Assembly (NCBI RefSeq): GCF_000429485.1
Contig: NZ_AUBY01000029.1
Coordinates: forward strand, 1-47,539
Reading direction: 5' to 3'
DNA from: Aliagarivorans marinus DSM 23064
GTDB lineage: Bacteria; Pseudomonadota; Gammaproteobacteria; Enterobacterales; Celerinatantimonadaceae
DNA: 47,539 bases
Both the position numbers and the translations under genes were made by a program. Each line of letters begins with the position of its first letter. Positions within the stretch are counted from its first letter, which is position 1. Positions 25,641-34,970 of this stretch are shown in pieces. The notes under the pieces are model-generated. The model did no database searches, was not told the DNA's origin, and worked only from the letters and a program-made list of their open reading frames with translations.

Positions 25641-26930
25641 TTGCGGGTTATCCAAGGCATCATCGAGTTTGTTCAATGTAAACGCGCTTTGACCAGCCCT
25701 GAGCAACAGCGCAATGGTTCTGAGCAACAGCACAACCGCTTTCCAGACCATCCGCTTTCTGCCGCCGAGCGCCAAGGGCTGAGCGATTGGCAGGTATTAC
25801 GCAGCTGGCGCGCTCAAGCGAACAGTTCTTTGCTAAGCGGCGCTCCACTGCTAAACAGTGTCTCTTTGCATTGGTTTAGCCTGCTGGGCGCTCTGCTCGG
25901 CATTACCACCATGTTTGGTCTGCTTTCCTACTCGGGCCAACAGCCTATCAACCTTCTTTATCTGTTACTGGTGTTTGGACCACTGCAGTGGCTGATGATG
26001 GCGCTCTCCTTGCTGAGCTTACGCGGGCAGGGCATCGCCTGGGTGAAGCTGATGCTACGCAAACTGCCGGTGGAGGGCTTGCCCTCGCAAGTTAGGCGCT
26101 GGGTGCTATTCTACCTCTCCCATTGGACTGGCCTGTGTTTTGCCATCGGTGCTGCGCTGTGTTTGTTGGTGATGGTGCTGGTACAAGATCTGGCCTTTGT
26201 CTGGGCCACCACTATTGAGGTGGGCGCACAGGGGCTTAGTGCGCTACTGGTAAGCCTGTCTGCGCCATGGAGCGCTTGGTGGCCTGCTGCTGGTGTTGAC
26301 CCGCAACTGGTGGCGGATACCCAGTTTTTCCGTATGAGCGGTGCTAACCAACTAGTGAACGCCAGCCTGTATGGCCGCTGGTGGCCGTTTGTGTTGGCCT
26401 TTGTTCTGTTTTACTGCCTGCTGCCGCGAGCGGTGTTGTTTGCTGTGGGCAACTGGCGCTGCGCCAAGTTGTTAGACGGGCTACCTGCCGCCGATCCGCA
26501 GATTGCGGCTTTACTGGCCCACTGGCGTGCCCAACAAGTCGACACCAGCAGTGCGGTGGAAGATGCCCATGTTGCGCTTGACTCAAGCGCGGCTAGCGAC
26601 AGCATCCAAGTGCTGACTGAGCTGCCAAGCCCGCTGCTTTACTGGGGGCTGGAGCCGCACGAGCTGAGTGTACTTAGCCCGAATGACGGTGAGCGGCGGC
26701 CGCTCAGTCAAGCCCGTGGCGATGAGACGATGTTGCTGGTCCCCGGCTGGGAGCCGCCCCTGGGTGCACTGGCGGATAGCTTGGCCAGCTCCGTGGTTGA
26801 ACAGCTTAGCTTGGTGTTACTGCCGCTGGATGGGGCGCTCAGCGATGCCGATATTCACAGCTGGCAGCTGTTTGCTGAGGGCCAAGCGAAGCTAAGCGCG
26901 TTGTATCTGTTGGAGGGGAAGCATGCCTAA
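25641..26930 (+). CDS. DUF2868 membrane protein
   Basis: A 429-residue protein with a charged N-terminal part and about four to five membrane segments (near residues 75-95, 108-130, 155-185, 250-275). It resembles DUF2868 proteins, which are almost always encoded directly before a DUF3482 GTPase as here. The start is a TTG with AAGGGGAAG upstream; an in-frame stop 12 bases before it excludes a longer form. Its stop overlaps the next gene by eight bases. It probably forms a membrane complex with the GTPase; the function is unknown. Confidence 0.85.
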   Translation: MRVIQGIIEFVQCKRALTSPEQQRNGSEQQHNRFPDHPLSAAERQGLSDWQVLRSWRAQANSSLLSGAPLLNSVSLHWFSLLGALLGITTMFGLLSYSGQQPINLLYLLLVFGPLQWLMMALSLLSLRGQGIAWVKLMLRKLPVEGLPSQVRRWVLFYLSHWTGLCFAIGAALCLLVMVLVQDLAFVWATTIEVGAQGLSALLVSLSAPWSAWWPAAGVDPQLVADTQFFRMSGANQLVNASLYGRWWPFVLAFVLFYCLLPRAVLFAVGNWRCAKLLDGLPAADPQIAALLAHWRAQQVDTSSAVEDAHVALDSSAASDSIQVLTELPSPLLYWGLEPHELSVLSPNDGERRPLSQARGDETMLLVPGWEPPLGALADSLASSVVEQLSLVLLPLDGALSDADIHSWQLFAEGQAKLSALYLLEGKHA

Positions 26931-28284
26931 GTTTGTAGTGGTCGGTCACCCCAATAAAGGAAAGTCCAGCCTGGTGGCAACGCTGGCGCAAAACGATCAA
27001 ATCGGCATTTCGGCGCTCTCTGGCACCACGGTAAAAGCCACTCATTACGCGATGCAAGCCTCTGGCACACTCTGCTATGAGTTGGTCGATACCCCCGGAT
27101 TTCAGCGGGCAGAAGCACTGCTGGCCATCTTGCGCGAACAAGCCGATGACGCAGCTCGCCGCGCTGAGGCGATAACTAGCTGGCTGGCCCAAAACGGCGA
27201 TGACTTCCCAGACGAGCGGGCCTTGCTGGCACCGGTAATGGATGAGGACGCCGCACTTATTTACGTGGTGGACGGCGCCAAGCCCTATCGTAGCCACTAC
27301 GAGGCGGAGATGGAGATCCTGCGCTGGACCGGGCGACCGCGGCTGGCCATTATCAATCCGATCAACGGTAATCGCTATGCCGAGCAATGGCGTAGCGCCC
27401 TCGATCAGTACTTCAGCTTGGTGGTGGACTTTGACCCCTTGCTAGCCAGTTTCGAGCAGCAGTTGGCGCTATTGCGTAACTTCGCCACCCTAAAACAGAG
27501 CTGGCAACAGCCATTGGCCCACGCGATTGATGCGCTTCAGCAGCAACGTGAAGACAAGGTGGAAGCGGCGCTTAATCAGCTGCAATCTGGTCTAGAGGAG
27601 CTGCTGAACTTCCGCTTGAGCAGTCCCGTGGGGCAACAGGATGAGGCAGCCAAGCAAAAACTGTTCACCGACTATAAGCAGGCCTTGCTGCAGCACGAGC
27701 GCGCGCTGCGTGAGCGGCTGCAAGCCAGTCTGTCCCACTATCACTACCAGCAACCCGAGGAGCAGATGCTGCTTGATAGCAGCGAACTGTTCGACCCCAA
27801 GCAGTGGCAACTGTGGGGGCTGCCACGCAAGCAGCTTACCTGGCTGGCGGCGGGCTCCGGTGGTGCGGCTGGCGCTATGGTGGATTTGGGTCTTAGCGCG
27901 GGCACCTTTATGCTTGGCGCGGTGGTGGGATCGGTGGCCTCGGCTGGCAGTGTTTGGCTGTGGGGCGACAAGTTGGCCAAGGTGTCGAGCAACAGCAAAC
28001 GGCAGCAGCTGACCATTGGTCCGGTTAAGAATCTGGCATTCAGCTGGGTGTTGCTGGCTCGTCAGCTTTATCTCATCGACAGCCTGTTGGGGCGCAACCA
28101 TGCCCGTCGGGATATTCCCGATCTGGAGCAGCTTGCGCAGGCGCAACAGCAGACCCGAGCACGTCTGGAGGCCTTGGGACAAAAGGAGAAGCTACAGATA
28201 AGTCTTTGGCTACAAGGGCGAAAAGTGCCGGGCAATCAGCAGAAAACACTGCAAATACTAAAAACTCTTCTTGTTTATCGCTAA
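26923..28284 (+). CDS. DUF3482 Era/YfjP-like GTPase
   Basis: A 453-residue GTP-binding protein. The P-loop is GHPNKGKSS (about residues 8-16), the G3 motif DTPGF (about 58-62). The usual G4 NKxD is replaced by NPINGN, so nucleotide specificity may be altered or the motif lies elsewhere. The C-terminal half has an Ala/Gly-rich hydrophobic hairpin (about 308-345) able to insert in a membrane. GGAGGGG precedes the ATG. It overlaps the DUF2868 gene by eight bases, indicating coupled translation and a shared role, probably at the inner membrane. Confidence 0.88.
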   Translation: MPKFVVVGHPNKGKSSLVATLAQNDQIGISALSGTTVKATHYAMQASGTLCYELVDTPGFQRAEALLAILREQADDAARRAEAITSWLAQNGDDFPDERALLAPVMDEDAALIYVVDGAKPYRSHYEAEMEILRWTGRPRLAIINPINGNRYAEQWRSALDQYFSLVVDFDPLLASFEQQLALLRNFATLKQSWQQPLAHAIDALQQQREDKVEAALNQLQSGLEELLNFRLSSPVGQQDEAAKQKLFTDYKQALLQHERALRERLQASLSHYHYQQPEEQMLLDSSELFDPKQWQLWGLPRKQLTWLAAGSGGAAGAMVDLGLSAGTFMLGAVVGSVASAGSVWLWGDKLAKVSSNSKRQQLTIGPVKNLAFSWVLLARQLYLIDSLLGRNHARRDIPDLEQLAQAQQQTRARLEALGQKEKLQISLWLQGRKVPGNQQKTLQILKTLLVYR

Positions 28285-28628
28285 CTCCGTGCTACAAAGC
28301 ACGGCAGTTTGTGATATCGCTCAAACATAGCGTGTTAACAATGTGATCTATTGAGCAGGTTAACAATACATTGCTTGTTGTTTGCTTCCCCCTCATTGGA
28401 TGATGGCCGTGGCTGTAGATCAAGGATTGATTGTTTGCCAATCTGGATTGTACCTGCCGATTATCAGGGATGCTTAATCATAATAACTGCGACCGTAATC
28501 GGTGTGATCTGCTCTGTTTGGCTAATACAGAGCGACCCCAAACCAGGAGCCCGCGCATAGACGCAAACTATAGCTCCGGTCACAGCCCGTAAGTCCGAAG
28601 AGACACATAAAAAATACGGGAAAGTACA
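28285..28628 (+). promoter_or_regulatory. Amylase upstream region with CRP-like sites
   Basis: No gene is seen in these 344 bases. A hairpin CCGTGCT/AGCACGG (28287-28304) may end the GTPase transcript. TGTGATATCGCTCAAA (28310-28325) matches the CRP pattern TGTGA-N6-TCACA in nine of ten fixed positions, and TGTGATCTATTGAGCA (28342-28357) is a weaker version. The second is flanked by two copies of GTTAACAAT (28334 and 28359), 25 bp apart. cAMP-CRP control of the amylase gene is plausible. Confidence 0.45.
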
Positions 28629-30956
28629 ATGACAACAGTAACTAAAACCGCCGCCAGCTTGCTGGCCGGCTTGGCGCTGGGCTATGCCTCCAGTGTCAGT
28701 GCAGTACCGCGTACCGCCTTTGTCCACTTGTTCGAGTGGAGCTGGGAAGACGTGGCAACCGAATGTGAAACCTACCTTGGGCCAAAAGGCTTTGCTGCAG
28801 TACAGGTTTCTCCCCCTAACAAACACATCGACGGTGGCCAGTGGTGGACCCGCTATCAGCCTGTGGGCTACTCCTTTGATAGCCGCAGTGGTAACCGCGG
28901 TCAGTTCCAAAACATGGTGCAGCGCTGTAAGGCGGCTGGCGTCGATATCTATGTCGATGCGGTGATCAACCATATGGCGGCCTGGGATCGCAACTTCCCA
29001 GAGGTGCCCTATGGCTCCAACGACTTCCACAACTGTACCAGCGACATCAACTATGGCGACCGTTGGCAGATCCAAAACTGCGACCTCTCTGGCCTGAACG
29101 ATCTAAAAACCGAGTCGGATTACGTGCGCCAGAAGATTGCTGATTACATGAACGATGCCATCAGCATGGGCGTGGCGGGCTTCCGAATTGATGCCGCCAA
29201 GCATATCCCTGCAGGCGACATCGCCGCTATTAAGGGCAAGCTCAACGGTAATCCTTACATCTTCCAAGAGGTGATTGGCGCCGGTGGTGAGCCGGTTCGT
29301 CCCACCGAGTACACCTATATCGGCGATGTGACCGAGTTTGGCTATGCGCGTTGGCTTGGTCCCGCCTTCCGTGAAAGCAATATTGCCCAGCTCAAAGACA
29401 TCGGCACCTCAATGGAGCTGGCCAGCTCCAGCGCGGTACCGTTTGTTACCAACCACGACGAAGAGCGCCATAACCCTAACGGCCCTATCTGGCATGGTGT
29501 GCAGGGCAATGGCTACTTCCTGGCCAACGTATTCATGCTGGCCTATCCCTATGGCTATCCGAAGGTGATGTCGGGCTATTACTTTAACGGTGACTTCGAC
29601 ATGGGGCCGCCAAGTTCGGGCATCCACACCGGCAATGCCTGTGGCTTTGATGGCGGCAGCTGGGTGTGTGAGCACCGCTGGCGCGGGATTGGCAACATGG
29701 TGGCGTTCCGTAACCATACTGCCGATGCCTGGCATGTGTCGGACTGGTGGCAAAACGGCAACGACCAAATCGCCTTTGGACGTGGTGGTAAAGGGTTCGT
29801 GGTAATCAACAAGCGTTGGGGCAGCGATTTGAACCAAAGCCTCAACACCGGAATGCCCGATGGCGAGTACTGTAACATCATCGAAGCTGACTTTAATGAG
29901 TCGACCGGTGCCTGTGTACTGGGCGAAGGTGCAACCGGCCCTGCCACGATTACCGTGAGCGGTGGCTATGCCAACTTCAGCGTTGCCGGTGATAGCGCAG
30001 CGGCGATCCACGTCGGCGCTAAAGTGGGTGCAGGCTGTGGCAATGATTGTGGTGGTGGCGGAGGCGGCAGTGAGCCAGATTCTCCGGTATCTGCGAACTC
30101 AATCTGTATTGATGGTAGTGCCGGGCTGCAAACCCTTTACTACTGGGCGGCGCAGCCAAGCGGTGCATTGGCCAATGCTACTTGGCCGGGCGTTGCAATG
30201 AAGCAAAATGGTGGCTTCTACTGCCACGATCTTGGTGTCGAGTTAACCAGCATTAACGTTATCTTTAGCAACAACGGTAATGGCCAGACCGATGATCTGA
30301 GCGCCCCGGGCGCTGGCTGTTATCAAGGCGGTAGCTGGAAGACCCTGCACGATTGCGGCTTCGAGGTTAACGGCGATGGCGGCACCACTGGCGATAGCAA
30401 GGTGTGTTACGACAACCAAGCGAACTTCAACAGCCCAACCCTTTACTACTGGGCGGTGGAAGCAGAAACCGCGGTTGCTAACGCTCAATGGCCTGGTGTA
30501 GCGATGACCCAGCAAGATGGTCACTACTGCCATGACTTTGGTACCGCATTGTCCAAGCTCAATGTGATCTTCTCCGATGCGGGTGCTAATCAAACCGCTG
30601 ACCTCAGCACGACTGGTGCAGCACTGTGCAACAAGCTGGGCAGTTGGGTAGCGCTGACCAACTGTATCAGCGGTGGCGGCAATGGTGGCAACGGCGGCAG
30701 CGGTGGTGATGAGAGCTGGTACTTCCGCGGCACCGCTAATGGTTGGGGCACTACCTTGTTGGAGTACGATGCGGCTTCAGGCGTGTACTTCACCGTGCAA
30801 AGCTTCAACGGCGAAGAGAGCCCAGCCCGCTTTAAGATCGATGACGGCAGCTGGAGTGATTCCTACCCAGCAGCTGACTACCAAGTGGGTGATTTTGCGA
30901 CCTATCGCATCACCTTTGACAGTGCAAGCAAAGCGATTGGCGTAACCCGCCAGTAA
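28629..30956 (+). CDS. Secreted alpha-amylase with two CBM26-like starch-binding modules
   Basis: A 775-residue extracellular enzyme that cleaves alpha-1,4 bonds of starch or glycogen. It has a signal peptide (about 1-25), then a GH13 domain of the animal/Pseudoalteromonas type (about 26-465) with FVHLFEWSW and the catalytic triad D188 (GFRIDAAKH), E214 (FQEVIG) and D277 (TNHDEERH). A Gly-rich linker leads to two repeated modules (about 485-585 and 590-680), each with LYYWA, ATWPGV/AQWPGV and YCHD, typical of CBM26 starch-binding modules. A second Gly-rich linker leads to a C-terminal beta-sandwich beginning SWYFRGTANGW (about 695-775). Possible CRP sites lie upstream and a strong terminator follows. 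Confidence 0.93.
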   Translation: MTTVTKTAASLLAGLALGYASSVSAVPRTAFVHLFEWSWEDVATECETYLGPKGFAAVQVSPPNKHIDGGQWWTRYQPVGYSFDSRSGNRGQFQNMVQRCKAAGVDIYVDAVINHMAAWDRNFPEVPYGSNDFHNCTSDINYGDRWQIQNCDLSGLNDLKTESDYVRQKIADYMNDAISMGVAGFRIDAAKHIPAGDIAAIKGKLNGNPYIFQEVIGAGGEPVRPTEYTYIGDVTEFGYARWLGPAFRESNIAQLKDIGTSMELASSSAVPFVTNHDEERHNPNGPIWHGVQGNGYFLANVFMLAYPYGYPKVMSGYYFNGDFDMGPPSSGIHTGNACGFDGGSWVCEHRWRGIGNMVAFRNHTADAWHVSDWWQNGNDQIAFGRGGKGFVVINKRWGSDLNQSLNTGMPDGEYCNIIEADFNESTGACVLGEGATGPATITVSGGYANFSVAGDSAAAIHVGAKVGAGCGNDCGGGGGGSEPDSPVSANSICIDGSAGLQTLYYWAAQPSGALANATWPGVAMKQNGGFYCHDLGVELTSINVIFSNNGNGQTDDLSAPGAGCYQGGSWKTLHDCGFEVNGDGGTTGDSKVCYDNQANFNSPTLYYWAVEAETAVANAQWPGVAMTQQDGHYCHDFGTALSKLNVIFSDAGANQTADLSTTGAALCNKLGSWVALTNCISGGGNGGNGGSGGDESWYFRGTANGWGTTLLEYDAASGVYFTVQSFNGEESPARFKIDDGSWSDSYPAADYQVGDFATYRITFDSASKAIGVTRQ

Positions 30957-30987
30957 TCTATTCCATCTGTCTCTTCCATCCATCTTT

Positions 30988-31011
30988 GCCCGGCTTAGGC
31001 CGGGCCTTTTT
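30988..31011 (+). terminator. Rho-independent terminator after amylase
   Basis: Stem GCCCGGC / GCCGGGC with loop TTAG followed by CTTTTT. The T tract overlaps the stop codon of the convergent lyase gene at 31010. Confidence 0.9.
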
Positions 31012-32386
31012 ATGCCTGCGAAACAGACTCTAGAAGCTGCTTGGCGAACTCCAAGCTCTCGTCGATCAGTGCATCGTTGCAGCCCAGATAGTTGGCGGGC
31101 TCACACAGCGCGCGGATCTCCTCGATTCTGAACAGGGCGGTGAGCTCGGGGCTGGCGAGTAGCATCTGTTCGAGCTGCATATCGCTGCTGGCTGCCTTAT
31201 CGATAATCCCTTTAACCAGCGCATAGCCTTGGCTACGACCTAGTTTGTCTGCCACCGCCATCATCACCGCTTCTGACATGATCAGATTGCGTGATGCAGC
31301 GAAGTTGCGACGCATGTTTCGACGATTGACCACCAAGTTGTCGAGCAGCCCTTGGGCGCGCTCCAATGCGGTGGACAGTGCCAGGCAGGACTCGGGCACT
31401 AGCGACCAGTTGAGCATGCGCATCGAGGCGGCCCGCACATCTTGCTGGTCCATCAGGTTGGGAGCCGACGAGGCATACATCCAGCCCATGCGCGACAAGG
31501 TTTGCAGCATGTTGCTGGCGCGAGGGTTGGACTTGTGGGGCATGGTACTAGAACCGCCGCCGCCTTCGCCCTCTTGGGCTTCGGCAAGCGCAGCGCGGCC
31601 CATCAGCTCTATATCGTTGGCAATCCGACACAGCGTGCCATGAACAATGGCAAAGCTCTGAATCGCCTCGACAATGTTATCCATACTGGCATTCCACAGC
31701 CCCACCGGCTGACTCAGCCCCAGCTTATCCATCAAGCGGTTGCGCAGCGCCAGCCCTTGCTCGCCGATAGAAGAGAGATTACCCACCGCACCGCCGTACA
31801 TTCCGGTGATGGCCCGCGGAGTCAGTTGGTCAAGGCGCTGTAAGTTGCGGCACATCTCACTCAGGTATGAGGCCAGCTGCAGGCCCCAGGTGGTGGGAAG
31901 GGCATCTTGCGAGTTGGTGCGCGCCACCATCACGCTGTCGCGGTGCTGATCGCTGAGCTCGGCCAAACGCTCAATCAGGCCAAGCATCTGTTTGCGTAGC
32001 AGCGTCAGGGCGTCTTTCAAGCGCATCGCTTGCCCAGTATCGAGCAGGTCTTGGGTGGTACAGCCCCAATGCAGGTAGCGCTTCACCAAGGGATCGGCCG
32101 CCTCGCTGATTTGATCCACCATCGGTTTAATCGCCAGCCCAACCCGGCGGGTGTCCTCGGCCAGACGCTGCCAGTCGATGGCCTCGGGCTTAGCTGCTGC
32201 TGCGATAGCTGTGGCTGCCTCGGGCGGGATAATCCCAAGCTCGGCCTGCACGGCGGCGATTTCGCTTTCAAAGCGGAGCCAGCATGCCAGCAAGTGTTGC
32301 TCAGACCAGATCGTTTTCATCTGTGCTTGGGTGAATAGCGGCGAGTACAGTGTCGAGTCAAACACCGAAACATTCTCTGAAGTCAT
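31010..32386 (-). CDS. Fumarase/adenylosuccinate-lyase superfamily enzyme
   Basis: A 458-residue lyase of the aspartase/fumarase superfamily. The signature loop GGGGSSTMPHKSNPRASN is intact, with the catalytic serine in SST, and HWGCTTQDLLDTG and a TNSQDALPTTWG segment supply the other two conserved regions. Adenylosuccinate-lyase and 3-carboxymuconate-cycloisomerase branches look alike; it is not clearly purB or pcaB, and no purine or aromatic genes are near. Family members split a substituted succinate, usually releasing fumarate. The next gene upstream is a DcuC dicarboxylate carrier, so it may cleave an imported N-substituted aspartate or similar compound. AAAGGAG precedes the ATG. Confidence 0.85.
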   Translation of the reverse strand: MTSENVSVFDSTLYSPLFTQAQMKTIWSEQHLLACWLRFESEIAAVQAELGIIPPEAATAIAAAAKPEAIDWQRLAEDTRRVGLAIKPMVDQISEAADPLVKRYLHWGCTTQDLLDTGQAMRLKDALTLLRKQMLGLIERLAELSDQHRDSVMVARTNSQDALPTTWGLQLASYLSEMCRNLQRLDQLTPRAITGMYGGAVGNLSSIGEQGLALRNRLMDKLGLSQPVGLWNASMDNIVEAIQSFAIVHGTLCRIANDIELMGRAALAEAQEGEGGGGSSTMPHKSNPRASNMLQTLSRMGWMYASSAPNLMDQQDVRAASMRMLNWSLVPESCLALSTALERAQGLLDNLVVNRRNMRRNFAASRNLIMSEAVMMAVADKLGRSQGYALVKGIIDKAASSDMQLEQMLLASPELTALFRIEEIRALCEPANYLGCNDALIDESLEFAKQLLESVSQA

Positions 32387-32421
32387 CTCGTCTCCTTTAG
32401 TGAATGGGCTAAAAGGCTAAC

Positions 32422-32446
32422 AAAAAGGGCTGCAAAGCAGCCCTTA
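32422..32446 (-). terminator. Intergenic terminator between dcuC-like and lyase genes
   Basis: Stem AAGGGCTGC / GCAGCCCTT with loop AAA. On the minus strand it is followed by TTT, so most transcripts from the carrier gene may end here, or read-through may set the ratio of carrier to lyase. Confidence 0.75.
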
Positions 32447-32523
32447 ACGATTATGTGAGTAGTGAGGCAATACGCCTAGTCTGCTGCGTTCCTAAGAACA
32501 CTGCATTTATAGGAACACTTTAC

Positions 32524-33888
32524 CTACAGGAACAATGCACTCATCGCAATCAGCGCCACAATACCGCCAATCATCGGAATCAAGGTACGCTGAACCACCG
32601 CCACTGGAGATACGTTGGCCGCGCCTGCACAGGCAATCACCACGCCTGCCACTGGAGAGGCTGAGCGGAAGATACCTGCAGCCAGTTGCATTGGCAGTGC
32701 CAGTGAAGCGGTTGATGCGCCCACGCTGGTGGCTACTTCAGGAGCCAGTGGTGAGAAGCTGAAGAAGGCTGCGTTACCCGAGCCAGACAGCAGCGCAGTG
32801 AGGCCGATAATCGTCACCATTACCACCAGCATACCGACATAACCCAGGCCTAGGTTGGCGCCAGCGCCCAGCAGCAGGTCGATAAAGCCCATCGCTTTTA
32901 GGCCTTCTACAAACACGTTGGCTGCAATGATCAGCGCCACGACGCCTGAGAAGGTGGTGCCCATACCTGACAGGAATACCTTGAGTGAGTCGGCCACGCC
33001 TTTGAGGTCTTTGCTGTGTACCAGGTTGGCCAGCATGGCTACTGCCAAGCTAAAGAACATCGCAGAGATAACGTCGATCTTCACTGAGCTAATCAGGAAC
33101 TCGCTGAATACCAGCAGCAGTGCCAATGGCAGTACAGGCAAGATAGCGAACCACTTCGGCGCATCAGTTTGCGCTTGCTCGTCGATGGTCAGTGCTTGAG
33201 CTTCAACGCCGTTGGCGGCATCGCGCTTATCGAAGTATTGCTGACAGAAGTAGTGCAGTACCGCGATAACAATCATCACCACCGGTGCCACAACCATCTG
33301 GTTGGCCAGGAAGTAGTTGGCCGCATCGATACCGATAACCTCGGCTGCGCGGTTTGAGTTACCCGAGCCCGGGCCCAAGTCCAAACAAGCGGTGGTCGCC
33401 AGTACCGCAGCGGTTGCCGCAGGGGTGCAACCAATGCGCACCAGTACCGGGTACAGTGCAACCAACAGCAGCATCGCCAGGCCAACAGCACTTGGGATGA
33501 AGATGTTGATCAGCTGACCGATAATGTAAGTCAGCGCCAGTACCACATAAGGGTTTTTGAATACCGACAGTGGTTTGGTCACTACATTCACCATGGCGTT
33601 GGCTGCGCCGATATGGTTCATGTATTTGGAGAAACCGCCCACCGACATAATGATTAGGCCGAGGCTAGCCAGAGTCGAAGAGGAGAGGGCACTAATCACC
33701 ACAAAAAAGTCAAACACCACCGCGCCACTGGAAGAGGCGTTGCCGGGGATGAAGTCGCTGTTGCCGTTAAGCGCACCCAGCGCTAGCATCAGGATACCCG
33801 CGGTGAACAGTGCCGCTTGGGTGTTATACTTTTTCACAATGAAGTAGCCGGTAGCGATAACTATCGGAATTGCAATCAAAGAGAACAT
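32524..33888 (-). CDS. DcuC-family C4-dicarboxylate carrier
   Basis: A 454-residue inner-membrane protein with about 12 hydrophobic segments, similar to anaerobic C4-dicarboxylate carriers of the DcuC family. A conserved loop GSGNAAFFSFSPL lies in the second half. Such carriers exchange fumarate, malate, aspartate and succinate. I chose the ATG at 33888 because GGAG lies eight bases upstream; an in-frame TTG at 33906 has none. It is divergent from an RpiR regulator and upstream of the lyase. The substrate could be the compound the lyase cleaves, or the fumarate it releases. Confidence 0.85.
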   Translation of the reverse strand: MFSLIAIPIVIATGYFIVKKYNTQAALFTAGILMLALGALNGNSDFIPGNASSSGAVVFDFFVVISALSSSTLASLGLIIMSVGGFSKYMNHIGAANAMVNVVTKPLSVFKNPYVVLALTYIIGQLINIFIPSAVGLAMLLLVALYPVLVRIGCTPAATAAVLATTACLDLGPGSGNSNRAAEVIGIDAANYFLANQMVVAPVVMIVIAVLHYFCQQYFDKRDAANGVEAQALTIDEQAQTDAPKWFAILPVLPLALLLVFSEFLISSVKIDVISAMFFSLAVAMLANLVHSKDLKGVADSLKVFLSGMGTTFSGVVALIIAANVFVEGLKAMGFIDLLLGAGANLGLGYVGMLVVMVTIIGLTALLSGSGNAAFFSFSPLAPEVATSVGASTASLALPMQLAAGIFRSASPVAGVVIACAGAANVSPVAVVQRTLIPMIGGIVALIAMSALFL

Positions 33889-33947
33889 ATATAGCTCCGT
33901 AAACAAATTACGGCGGCATAAAATACTACTTTGGTGTTATTTTGAAT

Positions 33948-33964
33948 GGGAAAGTGCTTTTCCC
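33948..33964. promoter_or_regulatory. Candidate operator, GGGAAA-N5-TTTCCC
   Basis: A 6-bp inverted repeat with a five-base spacer lies in the 182 bp between the divergent DcuC-like and RpiR-type genes, 60 bases upstream of the carrier ATG. It is a candidate RpiR-type binding site. Confidence 0.35.
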
Positions 33965-34070
33965 GGCTAACAGTTTGGTTTAGATCATATTTCGCTAGAC
34001 TTAATCAACGCACATACACAAATTGTCATTCCGTCACACTCAGACACCACCAACATCGGTACTTTGCATC

Positions 34071-34937
34071 ATGAGCCAAGCCCTAACCCCAGAGACCCTC
34101 GCTAAACTCGTTGAAAATGCCGCGCCACTGCCCAACGCTGAGCAGCGGGTGGCCGACTTTATGGTGAGCCATTTTGAGCAGATCCCTTACCTAGGGATTG
34201 AGGAGCTAGCTAAGCGCAGTGAGTCGAGTAAAACCTCGGTGGGGCGGTTTTTGCAAAACATTGGTTTTCAGGGCTACAGCCGCTTTAAACAGGCGGTGGT
34301 GCTGCATATTCAAGAAACCCAGCTGATCACCCCGGCGCGAATTGCCTCGCGCCTGTCTGAGGCAACATCAGAGGCGATTAGTGGACGGGGCTTTATCAAA
34401 GAGCTGGCGGAGAGCTTTAGACTGTTTTCCGAGGTGTTCGATGAACAAGCCTTTGCCCAAGCCATCGAGCTAATGGCTGACAAGCAGCGCAACTTGTACG
34501 CCTTCGGCCCGGCTTCATCGAATGGCTTGGTGACCTACTTCATGATGCTGTCGCGCTATATCCGCAAGAACACCTATCACCTAACCCCGGATGTGTCCTT
34601 GCTGCCCCACCACCTGCTGGACATGCGTGAAGGCGACGTGCTGTTTGTGATCTCTTACTATCGCTACTCCGATTTAGCGGTGCGCTTGGTGGAGTGGTTC
34701 CATCAACGCGGCGGCAAGGTCATTGTACTCACCAACAACAGCGTCAACCCTTACTTGCCGTTTAGCGACGTGCAGATGGTGGTAAAAAGTACCAGCAGCG
34801 GGGTGTTTCAAAGCCGTATCACCGGTTTTGCCTTGGTGGAGGCCTTAGTGAACGCACTCACTCAGCGGATTGGTGTGCCGGAGCGTTTTGAGTCCCTGGA
34901 GCAGATCCTGACTGACTTTGATACCTTTCACTCGTAG
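34071..34937 (+). CDS. RpiR/MurR-family transcriptional regulator
   Basis: A 288-residue regulator with an N-terminal RpiR helix-turn-helix (about 1-80, including GIEELAKRSESSKTSVGRFL) and a C-terminal SIS domain (about 120-260) that normally binds phosphosugars or related ligands. The ATG at 34071 was chosen because the fold begins there. It is divergent from the DcuC-like carrier and probably controls that gene and the lyase. SIS domains often sense sugar phosphates, which makes the pairing with a dicarboxylate-type operon noteworthy; some RpiR proteins respond to other carbon metabolites. Confidence 0.9.
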   Translation: MSQALTPETLAKLVENAAPLPNAEQRVADFMVSHFEQIPYLGIEELAKRSESSKTSVGRFLQNIGFQGYSRFKQAVVLHIQETQLITPARIASRLSEATSEAISGRGFIKELAESFRLFSEVFDEQAFAQAIELMADKQRNLYAFGPASSNGLVTYFMMLSRYIRKNTYHLTPDVSLLPHHLLDMREGDVLFVISYYRYSDLAVRLVEWFHQRGGKVIVLTNNSVNPYLPFSDVQMVVKSTSSGVFQSRITGFALVEALVNALTQRIGVPERFESLEQILTDFDTFHS

Positions 34938-34970
34938 TCGATGGCGATATGCCAGCTTGTCAGTGGAATA

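Noticed and set aside
25566-25775. A short minus-strand frame through the GCTTCGG repeats encoding EARSPKP units
   Set aside because: It overlaps the start of the DUF2868 gene, has no ribosome site and its repeat character comes only from the DNA heptamers.
27592-28182. A long open frame antisense to the DUF3482 GTPase gene
   Set aside because: Gln/Leu/His-rich shadow of a conserved gene in a G+C-rich genome, with no recognisable domain.
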